DNA from: an uncultured Pelagibacteraceae bacterium
GTDB taxonomy: Bacteria > Pseudomonadota > Alphaproteobacteria > Pelagibacterales > Pelagibacteraceae
Length of the DNA stretch: 64,000 bases
Direction of reading: 5' to 3'
NCBI GenBank assembly: GCA_902555065.1
Contig: CACDQQ010000001.1
Span: 163,474 to 227,473, forward strand
A program made the translations under genes and the position numbers. The notes below the pieces were generated by a model. That model saw only the letters and a program-made list of their open reading frames with translations, was not told where the DNA came from and ran no database searches. Below, in pieces: positions 9,996-19,752 of the stretch. The stretch's first letter is position 1. Every line of letters begins with the position of its first letter.

Positions 9996-10931
9996 ATGAA
10001 AATAAATGATTCAAATATTAAAAAAGCAGTAAAATATTTAAATAATTACGAATGTATTGGAATACCTACAGAAACTGTCTATGGATTGGCTGCTAATGCG
10101 TATTCTGATAAAGCTACCAAAAGAATATTTAAATTAAAAGGAAGGCCTGCTAATAACCCCTTAATAGTTCATTATTATAATATTAAAGATTTGGAAAAAG
10201 ATTGTGAGACTAATACTTTGTTTTATAAACTTTATAATTCATTATGCCCTGGGCCAATTACATTTATATTGAAACTAAAAAATGCAAGCAAAATTTCAAA
10301 AAACGTTACTAATAACAAAAATACGTTAGGTGTAAGATTTCCAAGTCACCGAACTGCTAGAATATTATTAAAATCTTTAAAATATCCTTTAGCGGCACCA
10401 AGCGCAAATATTTCTGAAGGGATAAGCCCAGTGACAAAAGATGATGTATATGATGAATTTGGAGAAAAAATTAAATTTATTCTAGAAGGTGGAAGATCAA
10501 AAGTTGGTGTTGAATCTACAATAATAAGTTTAGTAAAAAAACCCCAAATTTTAAGATTGGGCGGTTTAGATATTTCTATATTAAAAAAAAAATTAAAAAT
10601 AAATTTAAAAACTAAATTGCATGGTAAAAACAATATAAATTCTCCAGGAAGAGGGAGGGTTCATTATTCACCAGGTATACCCATAAGATTAAACGCAGTT
10701 AAAATAAAAAAAGATGAGGCTTTTATCCTTATCAAGAAGAAAAAAGAAAATAATAAGAATTATTTTTATTTAAGTAAGACAAATAATCTAATGGAGAGTG
10801 GTAAAAATTTGTATAAAACATTAAGGAAAATTAAAAAGTTAGGTTACAGAAAAATAGCTGTGCAAAGAATACCAAACCGAAACTTTGGATTAGTGATTAA
10901 CGATAGACTTCTTAGAGCATCAAAAAAATGA
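9996..10931 (+). CDS. L-threonylcarbamoyladenylate synthase (Sua5 type)
   Basis: This 311-residue protein has an N-terminal YrdC/TsaC domain (about residues 10-190) and the C-terminal Sua5 extension. It makes threonylcarbamoyl-AMP for the t6A37 modification of ANN-decoding tRNAs. Motifs are 'GIPTETVYGLAANA' near residue 22, 'KLKGRPANNPLIVHY' near residue 47, 'APSANISEGISP' near residue 133 and the linker 'HYSPGIPIRL'. It is divergent from xseB with about 20 bases between the starts. Its TGA overlaps the ABC ATPase start (ATGA), so they are coupled. The functional link to the exporter is unclear. Confidence 0.93.
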   Translation: MKINDSNIKKAVKYLNNYECIGIPTETVYGLAANAYSDKATKRIFKLKGRPANNPLIVHYYNIKDLEKDCETNTLFYKLYNSLCPGPITFILKLKNASKISKNVTNNKNTLGVRFPSHRTARILLKSLKYPLAAPSANISEGISPVTKDDVYDEFGEKIKFILEGGRSKVGVESTIISLVKKPQILRLGGLDISILKKKLKINLKTKLHGKNNINSPGRGRVHYSPGIPIRLNAVKIKKDEAFILIKKKKENNKNYFYLSKTNNLMESGKNLYKTLRKIKKLGYRKIAVQRIPNRNFGLVINDRLLRASKK

Positions 10932-11665
10932 AAAATTTAGTCGAAGTAAAAAATATTAAAAAAAATTATGGAAAGAACGAGGCAGTAAAAGGTATAAGCT
11001 TTAACATAAAAGAAGACGAAATTTTAGGTCTATTAGGTCCAAATGGCTCAGGCAAAACGACTACCATTGGTATGTTGTTGGGACTTTTAAAACCAACTAG
11101 TGGAGAAATTTTGATAAATGGTCAAAAATTGGAGGGAAATAGAATTGAAATCTTGGAACAAATAAACTTCATATCTCCATATATTGAATTACCAAAAAAA
11201 CTTACGGTTAAACAAAATCTAACCGTTTATGGAAAATTATATAAAATAAATAATATCAATGAGAGGATTGAATTTTTATCAGAAAAATTAAGATTGGGAG
11301 GATTGCTTAATGGCATTACAGGTGAATTATCATCTGGACAAAAAAATAGAGTTAGTTTGGCAAAAGCATTAATCAATGAACCAAAAGTATTGCTATTAGA
11401 TGAACCAACCGCATCATTAGATCCAGAAGTAGGTGATTTTGTTAGATCTTTTTTGGAAGATTATAAAAAAGAAAAAAAAATATCTATACTTCTTGCCTCT
11501 CATAATATGAATGAAGTCACTAGACTTTGTAAGTCAATTCTAATGATGAAAGATGGAATAATAATCGATAAAGGAAATCCTGAAGAATTAATCAATAAAC
11601 ATGGCAGAAAAAACCTTGAAGAAGTTTTTTTAAAATTATCTAGGAGTAAAAATGAGCTTAACTAG
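10928..11665 (+). CDS. ABC-2 exporter ATP-binding protein
   Basis: This is a 245-residue ABC ATPase. Walker A is 'GPNGSGKTT' near residue 37, the signature is 'LSSGQ' near residue 134, and Walker B 'LLLDEP' with 'ASLDP' lies near residue 154. The H-loop is 'LLASHNM'. It is closest in style to NodI/YadG-type ATPases of ABC-2 exporters. It overlaps its permease (next gene) by 14 bases and the upstream Sua5 gene by 4, so the three are co-translated. The substrate is unknown; polysaccharide, lipid or drug export are all possible. Confidence 0.9.
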   Translation: MKNLVEVKNIKKNYGKNEAVKGISFNIKEDEILGLLGPNGSGKTTTIGMLLGLLKPTSGEILINGQKLEGNRIEILEQINFISPYIELPKKLTVKQNLTVYGKLYKINNINERIEFLSEKLRLGGLLNGITGELSSGQKNRVSLAKALINEPKVLLLDEPTASLDPEVGDFVRSFLEDYKKEKKISILLASHNMNEVTRLCKSILMMKDGIIIDKGNPEELINKHGRKNLEEVFLKLSRSKNELN

Positions 11666-12443
11666 AATGTATGGTCTTTTTTTAAGACATTTTTATTTAA
11701 TTACCAGATCTTTCCCAAGGGTTTTGGATCTTGTTTATTGGCCGACTATTCAAATTACATTGTGGGGATTCATCTCAAATTTTTTTGCTACACATACAAC
11801 ATATTATAATAATGCTGTAGGAGTTATATTAACATGCGCAATACTTTATGATTTTCTTTTCAGAACAAGCATTGGATTTAATATGCTGTTTCTTGAAGAA
11901 ATTTGGAGTAGAAACTTTACAAATTTATTTATTGCGCCAATGAAAATTGGTGAGATATTAACCTCACTTGTTGCCACAGCTTTAATAAGAGCTCTAATAG
12001 GTTTAATACCAGCAGTACTTTTAACTTCTCCATTGTTCGGTATTTCTATTTTAGATTTAGGAATATTTTTATTCTTTTTATTTTTGAGCCTATATTTATT
12101 TGGAATAACACTTGGCATCCTGGTATCTGCTGGTCTATTAAGATATGGGCCCTCTTTTGAAAATATAGCATGGTCGACAATGTTTTTATTAGCTCCATTT
12201 GGATGCATTTATTATCCAATTGAAATATTGCCAGAGGTGTTTCAGAAAATAGCTTACTTATTACCATTGGTGTATATTTTTGAAGAGGCAAGAAATATTT
12301 TAATTAATCAAACTGTAGATATTCAAAATATCTATTATGCATTCTTGTGGAATGGGGTTTACTTTGTATTATCAATTGTATTATTCTATTATTCATTTAA
12401 TGTCGCAAAAAATAAAGGGACGCTTATTAATATGGGTGAATAG
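11652..12443 (+). CDS. ABC-2 type exporter permease
   Basis: This 263-residue integral membrane protein has about six hydrophobic segments and the ABC-2 family fold (NodJ/YadH-like). It starts within the ATPase gene and should form the transmembrane half of the exporter. Examples of the hydrophobic segments are 'AVGVILTCAILYDFLF' near residue 55 and 'LGIFLFFLFLSLYLFG' near residue 137. The stop codon lies just before the 3' CCA of the minus-strand tRNA-Arg, with no spacer, so no plus-strand terminator fits between them. Confidence 0.85.
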   Translation: MSLTRMYGLFLRHFYLITRSFPRVLDLVYWPTIQITLWGFISNFFATHTTYYNNAVGVILTCAILYDFLFRTSIGFNMLFLEEIWSRNFTNLFIAPMKIGEILTSLVATALIRALIGLIPAVLLTSPLFGISILDLGIFLFFLFLSLYLFGITLGILVSAGLLRYGPSFENIAWSTMFLLAPFGCIYYPIEILPEVFQKIAYLLPLVYIFEEARNILINQTVDIQNIYYAFLWNGVYFVLSIVLFYYSFNVAKNKGTLINMGE

Positions 12444-12520
12444 TGGTGCGCCCGCAAGGAGTCGAACCCTGAACCTCCAGAGCCGAAATCTGGCGCTCTA
12501 TCCAGTTGAGCTACGAACGC
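12444..12520 (-). tRNA. tRNA-Arg (anticodon UCG)
   Basis: A full 77-base cloverleaf is readable on the minus strand. The acceptor 'GCGTTCG' pairs with 'CGGGCGC' using two G-U pairs, the D arm is 'AGCTC...GAGC', and the anticodon stem 'CCAGA/TCTGG' encloses loop 'TTTCGGC' (anticodon TCG). The T arm is 'GGTTCGACTCC'-like. The 3' CCA is encoded. It would read CGA and other CGN codons. The gene is wedged between the end of the ABC permease and the divergent rluD-like gene. Confidence 0.95.
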
Positions 12521-12530
12521 ATAATAATTT

Positions 12531-12560
12531 AATATAATAATTTATGAAAAATTTCATCAA
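12531..12560 (-). promoter_or_regulatory. Candidate promoter of tRNA-Arg inside the start of the rluD-like gene
   Basis: On the minus strand a TTGATG (12560-12555) and a TATATT (12536-12531) are 18 bases apart. The -10 ends ten bases before the tRNA 5' end. The -35 would lie within codons 4-6 of the divergent pseudouridine synthase gene. On the opposite strand a TATAAT (12533-12538) sits five bases before that gene's ATG. Confidence 0.35.
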
Positions 12561-13524
12561 TTTTATTATTAAAGAAGACGATAATAACAAGAGAGTAGAC
12601 ACGATATTAGCAAATCATGATAAAAGGTTAAGCAGAACTAGAGTAAAAAATTTAATTCTAGATAGTAAATTAAAAATTAATGAGAAAATTATAAAAGACC
12701 CTTCAATTAAAACAAAATTAAATGACAAAATTGATCTTGAAATTGCTGAACCTAAGAAACAAAGCTTAAAACCTTATAATTTTAAATTAAACATAATTTA
12801 TGAAGATGAAGACTTAATTGTAATTGACAAACCTTCTGGAATTTCAATGCACCCTGGCCCTGGTAATTACGATAATACAATAGTTAACGCTTTAATGAAT
12901 TATAATGGTAAAAATTTATCTGATATTGGAGATGAACTTAGACCTGGTATAGTACATAGAATTGATAAGGATACATCAGGATTAATTGTAATTGCAAAAA
13001 ACAATTTAACCCATGAAAAATTATCAATTCAATTCTCTGAACATTCTATAACTAGAGTTTATCAAACTTTAATATGGGGAAAATTAAGACCTCAAAAAGG
13101 AAAAATTGAAACCTTCATAACTAGAAGTTCGAAAAATAGACAGATGATGGAAGTATCATCAAGTAAAGGTAAAAAGGCGATTACTTACTATGAAACTTTA
13201 GAGCTTTTTGAGAATGATAAAGTTCCAACTTTTAGCTTTATACAATGTGAATTAGAAACTGGGAGAACTCATCAAATAAGAGTTCATATGTCATACAAAG
13301 GTAATAATATTCTTGGTGATAAAAAATATAAAAAGAAATTTAAGAAATTTAAAAATATTGATGAAGATCTTAATAATAAAATTCTAAATCTAGATAGACA
13401 ATTTTTACATGCAAAACAGTTAGGTTTTGAACATCCTAGGACAAAGGAAAGACTAGAATTTTCATCAAATATCCCAAAGGAGTTAAGTGATATCCTAAAA
13501 AAACTAAGAAAATTAGGTAAATAA
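12544..13524 (+). CDS. RluA-family 23S rRNA pseudouridine synthase (RluD type)
   Basis: This 326-residue enzyme has an N-terminal S4 RNA-binding domain (about residues 14-75) followed by the RluA catalytic domain. The catalytic Asp is in 'HRIDKDTSGLIVIAK' near residue 141, and 'ETGRTHQIRVHM' lies near residue 239. The order and length fit RluD, which modifies helix 69 of 23S rRNA, but RluC or another paralogue cannot be excluded. It is followed 43 bases later by rpoH, the typical alphaproteobacterial rluD-rpoH neighbourhood. Confidence 0.9.
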   Translation: MKNFINFIIKEDDNNKRVDTILANHDKRLSRTRVKNLILDSKLKINEKIIKDPSIKTKLNDKIDLEIAEPKKQSLKPYNFKLNIIYEDEDLIVIDKPSGISMHPGPGNYDNTIVNALMNYNGKNLSDIGDELRPGIVHRIDKDTSGLIVIAKNNLTHEKLSIQFSEHSITRVYQTLIWGKLRPQKGKIETFITRSSKNRQMMEVSSSKGKKAITYYETLELFENDKVPTFSFIQCELETGRTHQIRVHMSYKGNNILGDKKYKKKFKKFKNIDEDLNNKILNLDRQFLHAKQLGFEHPRTKERLEFSSNIPKELSDILKKLRKLGK

Positions 13525-13567
13525 AACAATTGTAAAAAAAAATTTCTCTATTACATAAATACTTCCG

Positions 13568-14458
13568 ATGAATAATAATACGTACAACTTGCCTACGCTT
13601 TCGAATGAAGGTGGCTTAGCAGCTTATCTAGCTCAGATAAAAAAATTCCCTATGCTAGATGCAGAAGAAGAATACATGCTTGCTAAAAATTGGCAAACTA
13701 CAGGAAATGTTAAATCAGCTGAAAAACTTGTTACAAGTCATTTAAGACTAGTTGCTAAAATAGCGATGGGTTACAAAGGCTATGGTTTACCTCTTAATGA
13801 AATGATTTCAGAAGGTAACGTAGGTTTAATGCAAGCTGTTAAAAAATTTGAACCAGAAAAAGGTTTTAGACTTGCAACTTATGCAATGTGGTGGATTAAA
13901 GCTTCTATTCAAGAATATATTCTAAGATCATGGAGCCTAGTAAAAATAGGAACAACAACAGCTCAGAAAAAGCTTTTTTTCAACTTGAAAAAGTTAAAAA
14001 ATCAAATTGCACCTAGGACTGAGGGTGACTTACGTGATGAACACGTTAAAGATATAGCAAACAGATTAGATGTGAGTGAACAAGAAGTAGTATCTATGAA
14101 TAGAAGGCTTTCAGGAAAAGAACAGTCATTAAATGCACCAATTGGAGAAGACGGCGATGAATGGCAAGATTGGGTAGTGGACAATGATATGGATCAAGAA
14201 CTTAAATTTGCCCAAAATGAAGAAATGGAGCAACGAAAAGATCTTCTTCAAGATTCTATTAAAATTTTAAATGAAAGAGAAAAAGAAATCCTTTACTCAA
14301 GAAGATTAACAGACGATCCAATAACTTTAGAGGACTTAAGTAAGAAATTCAAAATAAGCAGAGAAAGAATAAGACAAATTGAAAATAAAGCTTTTGAAAA
14401 ACTTCAAAAACATATGCTGAACTCTGCTAAATCAAAAAATCTATTACCAGCTAATTAA
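13568..14458 (+). CDS. rpoH: RNA polymerase sigma-32 (heat shock) factor
   Basis: This is a 296-residue sigma-70 family protein with regions 1.2, 2, 3 and 4. Region 2 reads 'LVTSHLRLVAKIAMGYKGYG', then 'EGNVGLMQAVKKFEPEKGFR' and 'TYAMWWIKASIQEYI'. The diagnostic RpoH box 'QKKLFFNLKKLK' near residue 134 marks it as sigma-32 rather than RpoD. Region 4 ends with 'ISRERIRQIENKAF'. It would direct chaperone and protease genes, ftsH among them in other bacteria. It is convergent with the autotransporter-like gene. Confidence 0.96.
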   Translation: MNNNTYNLPTLSNEGGLAAYLAQIKKFPMLDAEEEYMLAKNWQTTGNVKSAEKLVTSHLRLVAKIAMGYKGYGLPLNEMISEGNVGLMQAVKKFEPEKGFRLATYAMWWIKASIQEYILRSWSLVKIGTTTAQKKLFFNLKKLKNQIAPRTEGDLRDEHVKDIANRLDVSEQEVVSMNRRLSGKEQSLNAPIGEDGDEWQDWVVDNDMDQELKFAQNEEMEQRKDLLQDSIKILNEREKEILYSRRLTDDPITLEDLSKKFKISRERIRQIENKAFEKLQKHMLNSAKSKNLLPAN

Positions 14459-14463
14459 GCTTA

Positions 14464-16271
14464 TTAAAATTCTTTTCTAATATTTGCAGTTAAACTGGTA
14501 TTAAATGCTTCTTTATCATTTCTATAATGATCGACCATTAAACTTATATTTAAACCATCTTCCAACGCAACGCCTATTCCAAGGGTTAGTTTTGCATGTG
14601 ATGTATTTTGATCAGATATTGCATTAGCATAAATAGTTGAAGAATCATTTACATAATAAGCTTCTGATAGTGAATTTATTGTTTTATTTTTACCAATTTC
14701 AAACTGCATTAAAGGAGTAATAAATCCTTGATCTATCTCTAATATATTTGAAAAATTAAATCCAAAAGATAATGACGAACTTTTTATATTTTGATCATTG
14801 TAATTAATTGAATCACCATCACCACTTTCAATATAATCGTCTAATATAGTATAACCCAAATCTATCCTAGAATAGTAATTTAAGTTTTTATTTTCTTTTT
14901 GCTCTAATGGTTCGAACAAGTAAGTGAAGCTTCCAAATAATTGTTTTCCATCTCTTAGGCCTTTATTATTTCCTCCAGATACTTTTCTATTGATATCGAT
15001 TTCTGTTTCTCCAAATCCAATGGCAGCCTCGAAATATCGATTTTCAAAAAATTGGTTGCTTCCATAGATTAATAAAGATTTTGCTGTTGCATCCATATGT
15101 GCATCATTACTTCCAATTTGGGTTTCTTGTTCAGATTGATTTAATGCTAAACCTATAGTTTTTAGATCAGTAATTTTTTTATCAAATCCTACCGTAAAAC
15201 CCTTGGTGCTAAGATCCTGACCTAAGTCTTTACCTTTGTTGTTTATTCTACCAAAAGAAAGGTTGCCTTCACTCCAAAAAGCAAATTTTCTCTCCTTTTT
15301 TTCATATTTTATTAAGTTAGTTGTTAAAGCATCAACTATTTTGTTTGCGTATGGGTCATTAAAATTTAATGCTATTTTATTTCTTGAAGTGTTACTATTT
15401 TGAATTGGTCTTATAAAATTTAAGCGGCTATTTACTCTATTTAATGACTGAGTCATTGACTGAATTGAGGCTGTTGTTTGATTTTTTAATAAAGTTTTTA
15501 CAGTATCGTCAAAAATTTGACCTTTTGCGGTAGTAAAATTTAAAGTTGTTGTGTTTGAAATACCAGCATAAGAGTTTCCAACTGCATCATCAAATGCGGT
15601 TGAATCTATTTTTACATGATAGGATGTATCATTTTCTAAGTCAGATGATGGATTAATAGTAATTTCAGTTGTTCCACTTCCAGATAATAATGATCCTGTT
15701 ACATCAATCTCTATCGCTTCGCCTGTTGATGTATTTATTATATCAATATTTCCACTTTCGGCATCTACAGCTTCATTAAATGTAAGAACTATATTTGATG
15801 ATACACTAACATTAGATGCTTCGTCAGATGGCGAAGAAGATGTTAAAGTAGGATTATTATTATCAACTGTTTTAAAATTTAATTCTGTTTTACTTGAAAT
15901 ACCATCAAAATTATTAAATGCTGCACTATCTACTAGGATATAATATTCAGTATCCTCATCTAAATTTGATGATAAAGAAAATGTAGCTGTAACTGTTGCT
16001 GGAGTGGACAAACTCATAGCTAAAAACATTCCATTAGTTGAAAAAATTTCAACAGTGCTGTCATCTGATGTTTTTTTTAAAATTACATTTCCGTTATTTG
16101 CTGATACAGACCCTGATGCTAGCCACACAAGATCTATTCCAGTATTCACTGCAATCTGTGTTGCATTATCTGCAGGAGTAGTTGATGATAAATCAACAGC
16201 GTGTACATGATTAGGATTGATTAAAATAACAAAAAAAAAAAAATAAATATGTGAGTATATTTATTATTCAT
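14464..16271 (-). CDS. Surface autotransporter-like protein with Ig-like domains; signal peptide out of frame
   Basis: The ORF-track start at 16149 is a GTG inside a repeat domain, not the real start. The frame stays open upstream and reads a signal-peptide core '...FVILINPNHVHA' before 'VDLSSTTPADNATQ', but it has no start codon before a stop at 16263-16261. An ATG at 16271 begins 'MNNKYTHIF', which would join this signal peptide if the T13 tract (16231-16243 on the plus strand) had one more T. The protein has two Ig-like (SwmA/Big_5-type) repeats, the second opening with 'SPSDEASNVSVSSNIVLTF'. A C-terminal outer-membrane beta-barrel of about 280 residues ends in Phe ('TANIRKEF'). The family assignment is an autotransporter-type surface protein; its ligand is unknown. 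Confidence 0.7.
16231..16243. repeat. 13-base poly-A/T tract in the signal-peptide codons of the autotransporter-like gene
   Basis: This run of 13 A on the plus strand reads as T13 in the gene. With 13 T the ATG frame ends at a TAA (16223-16221); with 14 T it would read straight through into the body of the protein. The tract codes for the hydrophobic Phe run of the signal peptide, a place where length change would switch export on or off. Confidence 0.85.
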
Positions 16272-16319
16272 ATTGGCAATATATGCCGAATTTTATTATT
16301 AATTAAATTAATTTTAATA

Positions 16320-17609
16320 TTAATTAAATGGATCTATTAAAAGGATAGTATCTTCTCTTTCTGGACTAGTTGAAATACTGGATATTTTTGTCTCAATGAA
16401 CTCTTCAATAGCTTTTACATAAATCTTTGCATTATTAGGTAAATTATCAAATTTTTTAATACCTTGGGTTTTAGATTTCCAACCCTTGAATGTTTTGTAA
16501 ACTGGTTTTACATTTAATTGATCCTCGACAGCAGCGGGGAAATAATCTATTTTGTTTCCATTTAATTCATAAGCAACACATAGATTTATTTCATCAAGTT
16601 CATCTAATACATCTAATTTAGTTAACGCTATTCCATCAATGCCTGAGATTTTTATTGTTTGTCTTACTAAAACTCCATCAAACCATCCACATCTTCTTTT
16701 TCTACTAGTTACAGTTCCAAATTCATGTCCCTTTTCACCTAAATAATTACCAATATTATCTGTTAGTTCTGTTGGAAAAGGTCCTTCACCAACCCTTGTT
16801 GTGTATGCCTTTGTAATTCCTAATACATAATTTATTGAGTTTGGACCACACCCAGATCCTGTTGCTGCTGAAGCTGCTACTGTATTAGATGAGGTTACAT
16901 ATGGATATGTTCCGTGATCAACATCAAGTAATATTCCCTGGGCACCTTCAAACAATATTTTTTTATTTTCTGATTTAAATTGATCTATTTTTCTCCAAAC
17001 AGGTGCTGAATATTTTAAAATATTTGAGGCTATTTTTAACAAATCTTCGACCAATTTGTCTTTTTCAAATATTGGTTTGCCCAATCCTTTTCTAATAGCA
17101 TTATGATGTTCAAGCACTAGGGATAATCGATTTTCTAGATTTTTTTTTGAAGCAAGGTCCATTACTCTAATAGATCTTCTTCCTACTTTATCTTCATATG
17201 CTGGACCAATACCTCTTCTAGTAGTTCCAATTTTTGATTTACCGGCAGAGTCTTCTCTTATTTCATCCATCTCTCTATGAAATGGTAAAATTAATGTGGC
17301 AGCCTCTGATAATATGAGATTATTTTCATTAATTTCCACACCTTTAGATTTAGCTTCATCAATTTCATCTAAAAGTGCCCAAGGATCTATTACAACTCCA
17401 TTTCCTATAATAGAAACTTTATTTTTTCTAACAATTCCAGAAGGTAATAATCTTAATTTATAAGTAACGCCATCTATAACTAAGGTGTGACCAGCATTAT
17501 GTCCTCCTTGGAATCTAATAACAACGTCTGCTTCACTGGATAGCCAATCAACTATTTTGCCTTTTCCTTCATCTCCCCATTGAGATCCAACAACTACTAC
17601 ATTATTCAT
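16320..17609 (-). CDS. purA: Adenylosuccinate synthetase
   Basis: This is a 429-residue GTP-dependent enzyme joining IMP and aspartate, the first committed step to AMP. The N-terminal P-loop '[16 protein letters not shown]' and '[12 protein letters not shown]' near residue 33 are intact, as are '[14 protein letters not shown]' near residue 128 and '[14 protein letters not shown]'. The length is standard. It overlaps thiD upstream by 4 bases. No riboswitch-like structure is visible because there is no leader between thiD and purA. Confidence 0.97.
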   Translation of the reverse strand: MNNVVVVGSQWGDEGKGKIVDWLSSEADVVIRFQGGHNAGHTLVIDGVTYKLRLLPSGIVRKNKVSIIGNGVVIDPWALLDEIDEAKSKGVEINENNLILSEAATLILPFHREMDEIREDSAGKSKIGTTRRGIGPAYEDKVGRRSIRVMDLASKKNLENRLSLVLEHHNAIRKGLGKPIFEKDKLVEDLLKIASNILKYSAPVWRKIDQFKSENKKILFEGAQGILLDVDHGTYPYVTSSNTVAASAATGSGCGPNSINYVLGITKAYTTRVGEGPFPTELTDNIGNYLGEKGHEFGTVTSRKRRCGWFDGVLVRQTIKISGIDGIALTKLDVLDELDEINLCVAYELNGNKIDYFPAAVEDQLNVKPVYKTFKGWKSKTQGIKKFDNLPNNAKIYVKAIEEFIETKISSISTSPEREDTILLIDPFN

Positions 17610-18418
17610 CTAAATTTCTCTTCTATAATAAAACTATTTAAATGGTTAATTGGTCCATTTCCTTTTCCAAAGTTAGGCCTTGTCCTTATGGCATTGTTTA
17701 CATATCTAATACCTAACTCACAAGATTTCTTTAGAGTTTTTCCACATCCATAATAAGTTGCAATTGCACTTGATAATGTACAACCAGTTCCATGAGTATT
17801 TTTTGTATTAATTCTTTTATTAATAAATATTACAGTTTCTTTTTTATTTACAAAAATATCTTTCAAAGTTTTAGAACTTAAATGACCACCTTTAATTAAA
17901 ACATTTTTAGAACCTAAATCTAATAATATTTTAGCAGCATTTTTCATATCCAAAATAGATTTAATTTTTAATTTAGTTAATATTTCTGCTTCAGGAATAT
18001 TTGGTGTTATTAAATCAACTTTTTTTATTAGTTTTTTTTTCAAAACTAAAATGGCTTTATTATCAATAAGCTTTGTTCCACCTTTGGCTACCATGACAGG
18101 ATCTAATATTATTTTTTTTAAATTTGATTTTTTTATCGATTTTAATACTGAGTCTATAACTTTAGCAGAATGTAGCATTCCTATCTTAACTGAATCTGGC
18201 TTAATATCTTTTGACGTAAATTCAATTTGATTAGAAATTTCTTTACTAGGTATTGGTATTATTGACTTAACACCTGTTGTATTTTGGGATGTTACTGCTG
18301 TGATTGCTGTCATCGCAAAAGAACCAAGAGAAGTAACTGATTTAATATCTGCCTGAATTCCAGCTCCTCCAGAAGAATCTGAACCAGCGATTATTAATAT
18401 TTTAGATTTGATTTTCAC
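17606..18418 (-). CDS. thiD: Hydroxymethylpyrimidine (phosphate) kinase
   Basis: This is a 270-residue ribokinase-fold enzyme that phosphorylates HMP and HMP-P to HMP-PP for thiamine synthesis. Motifs are '[18 protein letters not shown]' near residue 10, 'DPVMVAKGG' near residue 106 and the anion-hole '[14 protein letters not shown]' near residue 207. SAR11 cells are known to lack de novo pyrimidine-moiety synthesis and to salvage HMP. ThiD here with a ThiE-like protein at 37.4 kb fits that lifestyle. It lies between glmM and purA on one strand with no gaps. Confidence 0.93.
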   Translation of the reverse strand: MKIKSKILIIAGSDSSGGAGIQADIKSVTSLGSFAMTAITAVTSQNTTGVKSIIPIPSKEISNQIEFTSKDIKPDSVKIGMLHSAKVIDSVLKSIKKSNLKKIILDPVMVAKGGTKLIDNKAILVLKKKLIKKVDLITPNIPEAEILTKLKIKSILDMKNAAKILLDLGSKNVLIKGGHLSSKTLKDIFVNKKETVIFINKRINTKNTHGTGCTLSSAIATYYGCGKTLKKSCELGIRYVNNAIRTRPNFGKGNGPINHLNSFIIEEKFR

Positions 18419-19750
18419 TTATTGAATAGATTTTTTAATTATATTTACACACAGTTTATTTATACTTGGATCCTCTGACTCACTCATAATTCTTATTTTT
18501 GGTTCAGTACCAGATTTTCTAACTAATATTCTACCTTTATTTTTAATTATTTTATTTGCTTGGTTAATAGCTTTTTTACATTTAAGTGTATTAATAATTG
18601 ATTTATCTTTAACTTCTATATTTTCTAATATTTGAGGTGTAGGTTTGAACTTATTAAAAAGTTCACTTGCCTTCTTTCTTTTTCTTAAAGAAAAAAGGAT
18701 TTCCAAGGCAACTAATAATCCATCTCCTGTGGTTGCAAACTTCCCAAGAATTATATGACCAGATTGCTCACCACCCAAATTAAATTTATTTATTTTCATT
18801 TTTTCTTTTACGTATCTATCTCCTACATCTGATCTTAAAAATTTAATTCCAATATTTTTAAAAAAATTTTCTAAGCCATAATTTGACATTAATGTACCAA
18901 CAACGCCTCCCTTTAAAATCTTTTTTCTTTTCCATCTCTCACCCAACATTGCAATGATTTTATCTCCATCAATAATTTTCCCTTTTTCATCACAGACAAT
19001 TATTCTGTCTGCATCACCATCTAACGAAATGCCTATATGTGCTTTATTTTTTTTTGTCATTTGACAGATTTTACTTGGATAAGTTGACCCTGATTTAAGA
19101 TTTATATTTAATCCATTTGGAGAAATGCCGGTACTATATACTTTAGCACCTAGCGATTTAAATAATTCTGGACCAGCTTTATAACTGGCTCCGTTAGCAC
19201 AATCTAAAGCAATTTTGATCCCTTTTAAACTAAAAGAAGATGGGAAATTTTGTTTTAATATTTTAATATAACTTTCATTAGCATCTTCTAATCTTTTAAC
19301 TCTGCCTAACTCAATTGGTTTTGAAAGATTTTTAGTTATCTTTGAATCAATTAACTTTTCAATTTTTTTTTCGATTTTGTCTGAAAGTTTAAGTCCATCA
19401 GGTCCAAATAGTTTTAATCCATTATCGTGATAAGGATTATGTGATGCTGTAATCATTATACCCATATTTGCTCTCATTTTTTTTGTTAGCATTGCTAAAC
19501 CATTTGTCGGTAGCGGCCCTAAGGTATAGATATGCATTCCTGCTGATGCCAATCCAGACACTAACGCTGGTTCAAGAGTATAACCTGATAATCTAGTGTC
19601 TTTTGCAATAATTGCTGTTTGTTTATTTTTTTTTAAATTTTTAAAATATGTTCCAGCAGCTAATCCAAATTTAAAAAACATTTCTCCATTTATTTTAGAT
19701 CCATTAACTTTTCCTCTAATTCCATCTGTACCAAAATATTTTTTAATCAT
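18419..19750 (-). CDS. glmM: Phosphoglucosamine mutase
   Basis: This is a 443-residue alpha-D-phosphohexomutase that converts glucosamine-6-P to glucosamine-1-P for peptidoglycan and LPS. It shows 'KYFGTDGIRGKVN' at the N-terminus, the phosphoserine loop 'TASHNPYHDNGLK' near residue 101, the metal loop 'LDGDADR' near residue 242 and the C-terminal phosphate loop 'RKSGTEPKIRIM'. It follows folP by 2 bases, the usual ftsH-folP-glmM order. Confidence 0.96.
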   Translation of the reverse strand: MIKKYFGTDGIRGKVNGSKINGEMFFKFGLAAGTYFKNLKKNKQTAIIAKDTRLSGYTLEPALVSGLASAGMHIYTLGPLPTNGLAMLTKKMRANMGIMITASHNPYHDNGLKLFGPDGLKLSDKIEKKIEKLIDSKITKNLSKPIELGRVKRLEDANESYIKILKQNFPSSFSLKGIKIALDCANGASYKAGPELFKSLGAKVYSTGISPNGLNINLKSGSTYPSKICQMTKKNKAHIGISLDGDADRIIVCDEKGKIIDGDKIIAMLGERWKRKKILKGGVVGTLMSNYGLENFFKNIGIKFLRSDVGDRYVKEKMKINKFNLGGEQSGHIILGKFATTGDGLLVALEILFSLRKRKKASELFNKFKPTPQILENIEVKDKSIINTLKCKKAINQANKIIKNKGRILVRKSGTEPKIRIMSESEDPSINKLCVNIIKKSIQ

Positions 19751-19752
19751 TT

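Noticed and set aside
12337-12537. 66-residue plus-strand ORF ending in 'GAPARSRTLNLQSRN'
   Set aside because: It overlaps the ABC permease end and the antisense strand of tRNA-Arg, a common false ORF over tRNA genes.
16004-16210. 68-residue plus-strand ORF over the autotransporter-like gene
   Set aside because: It is the antisense shadow of Ig-like repeat codons with no family match.
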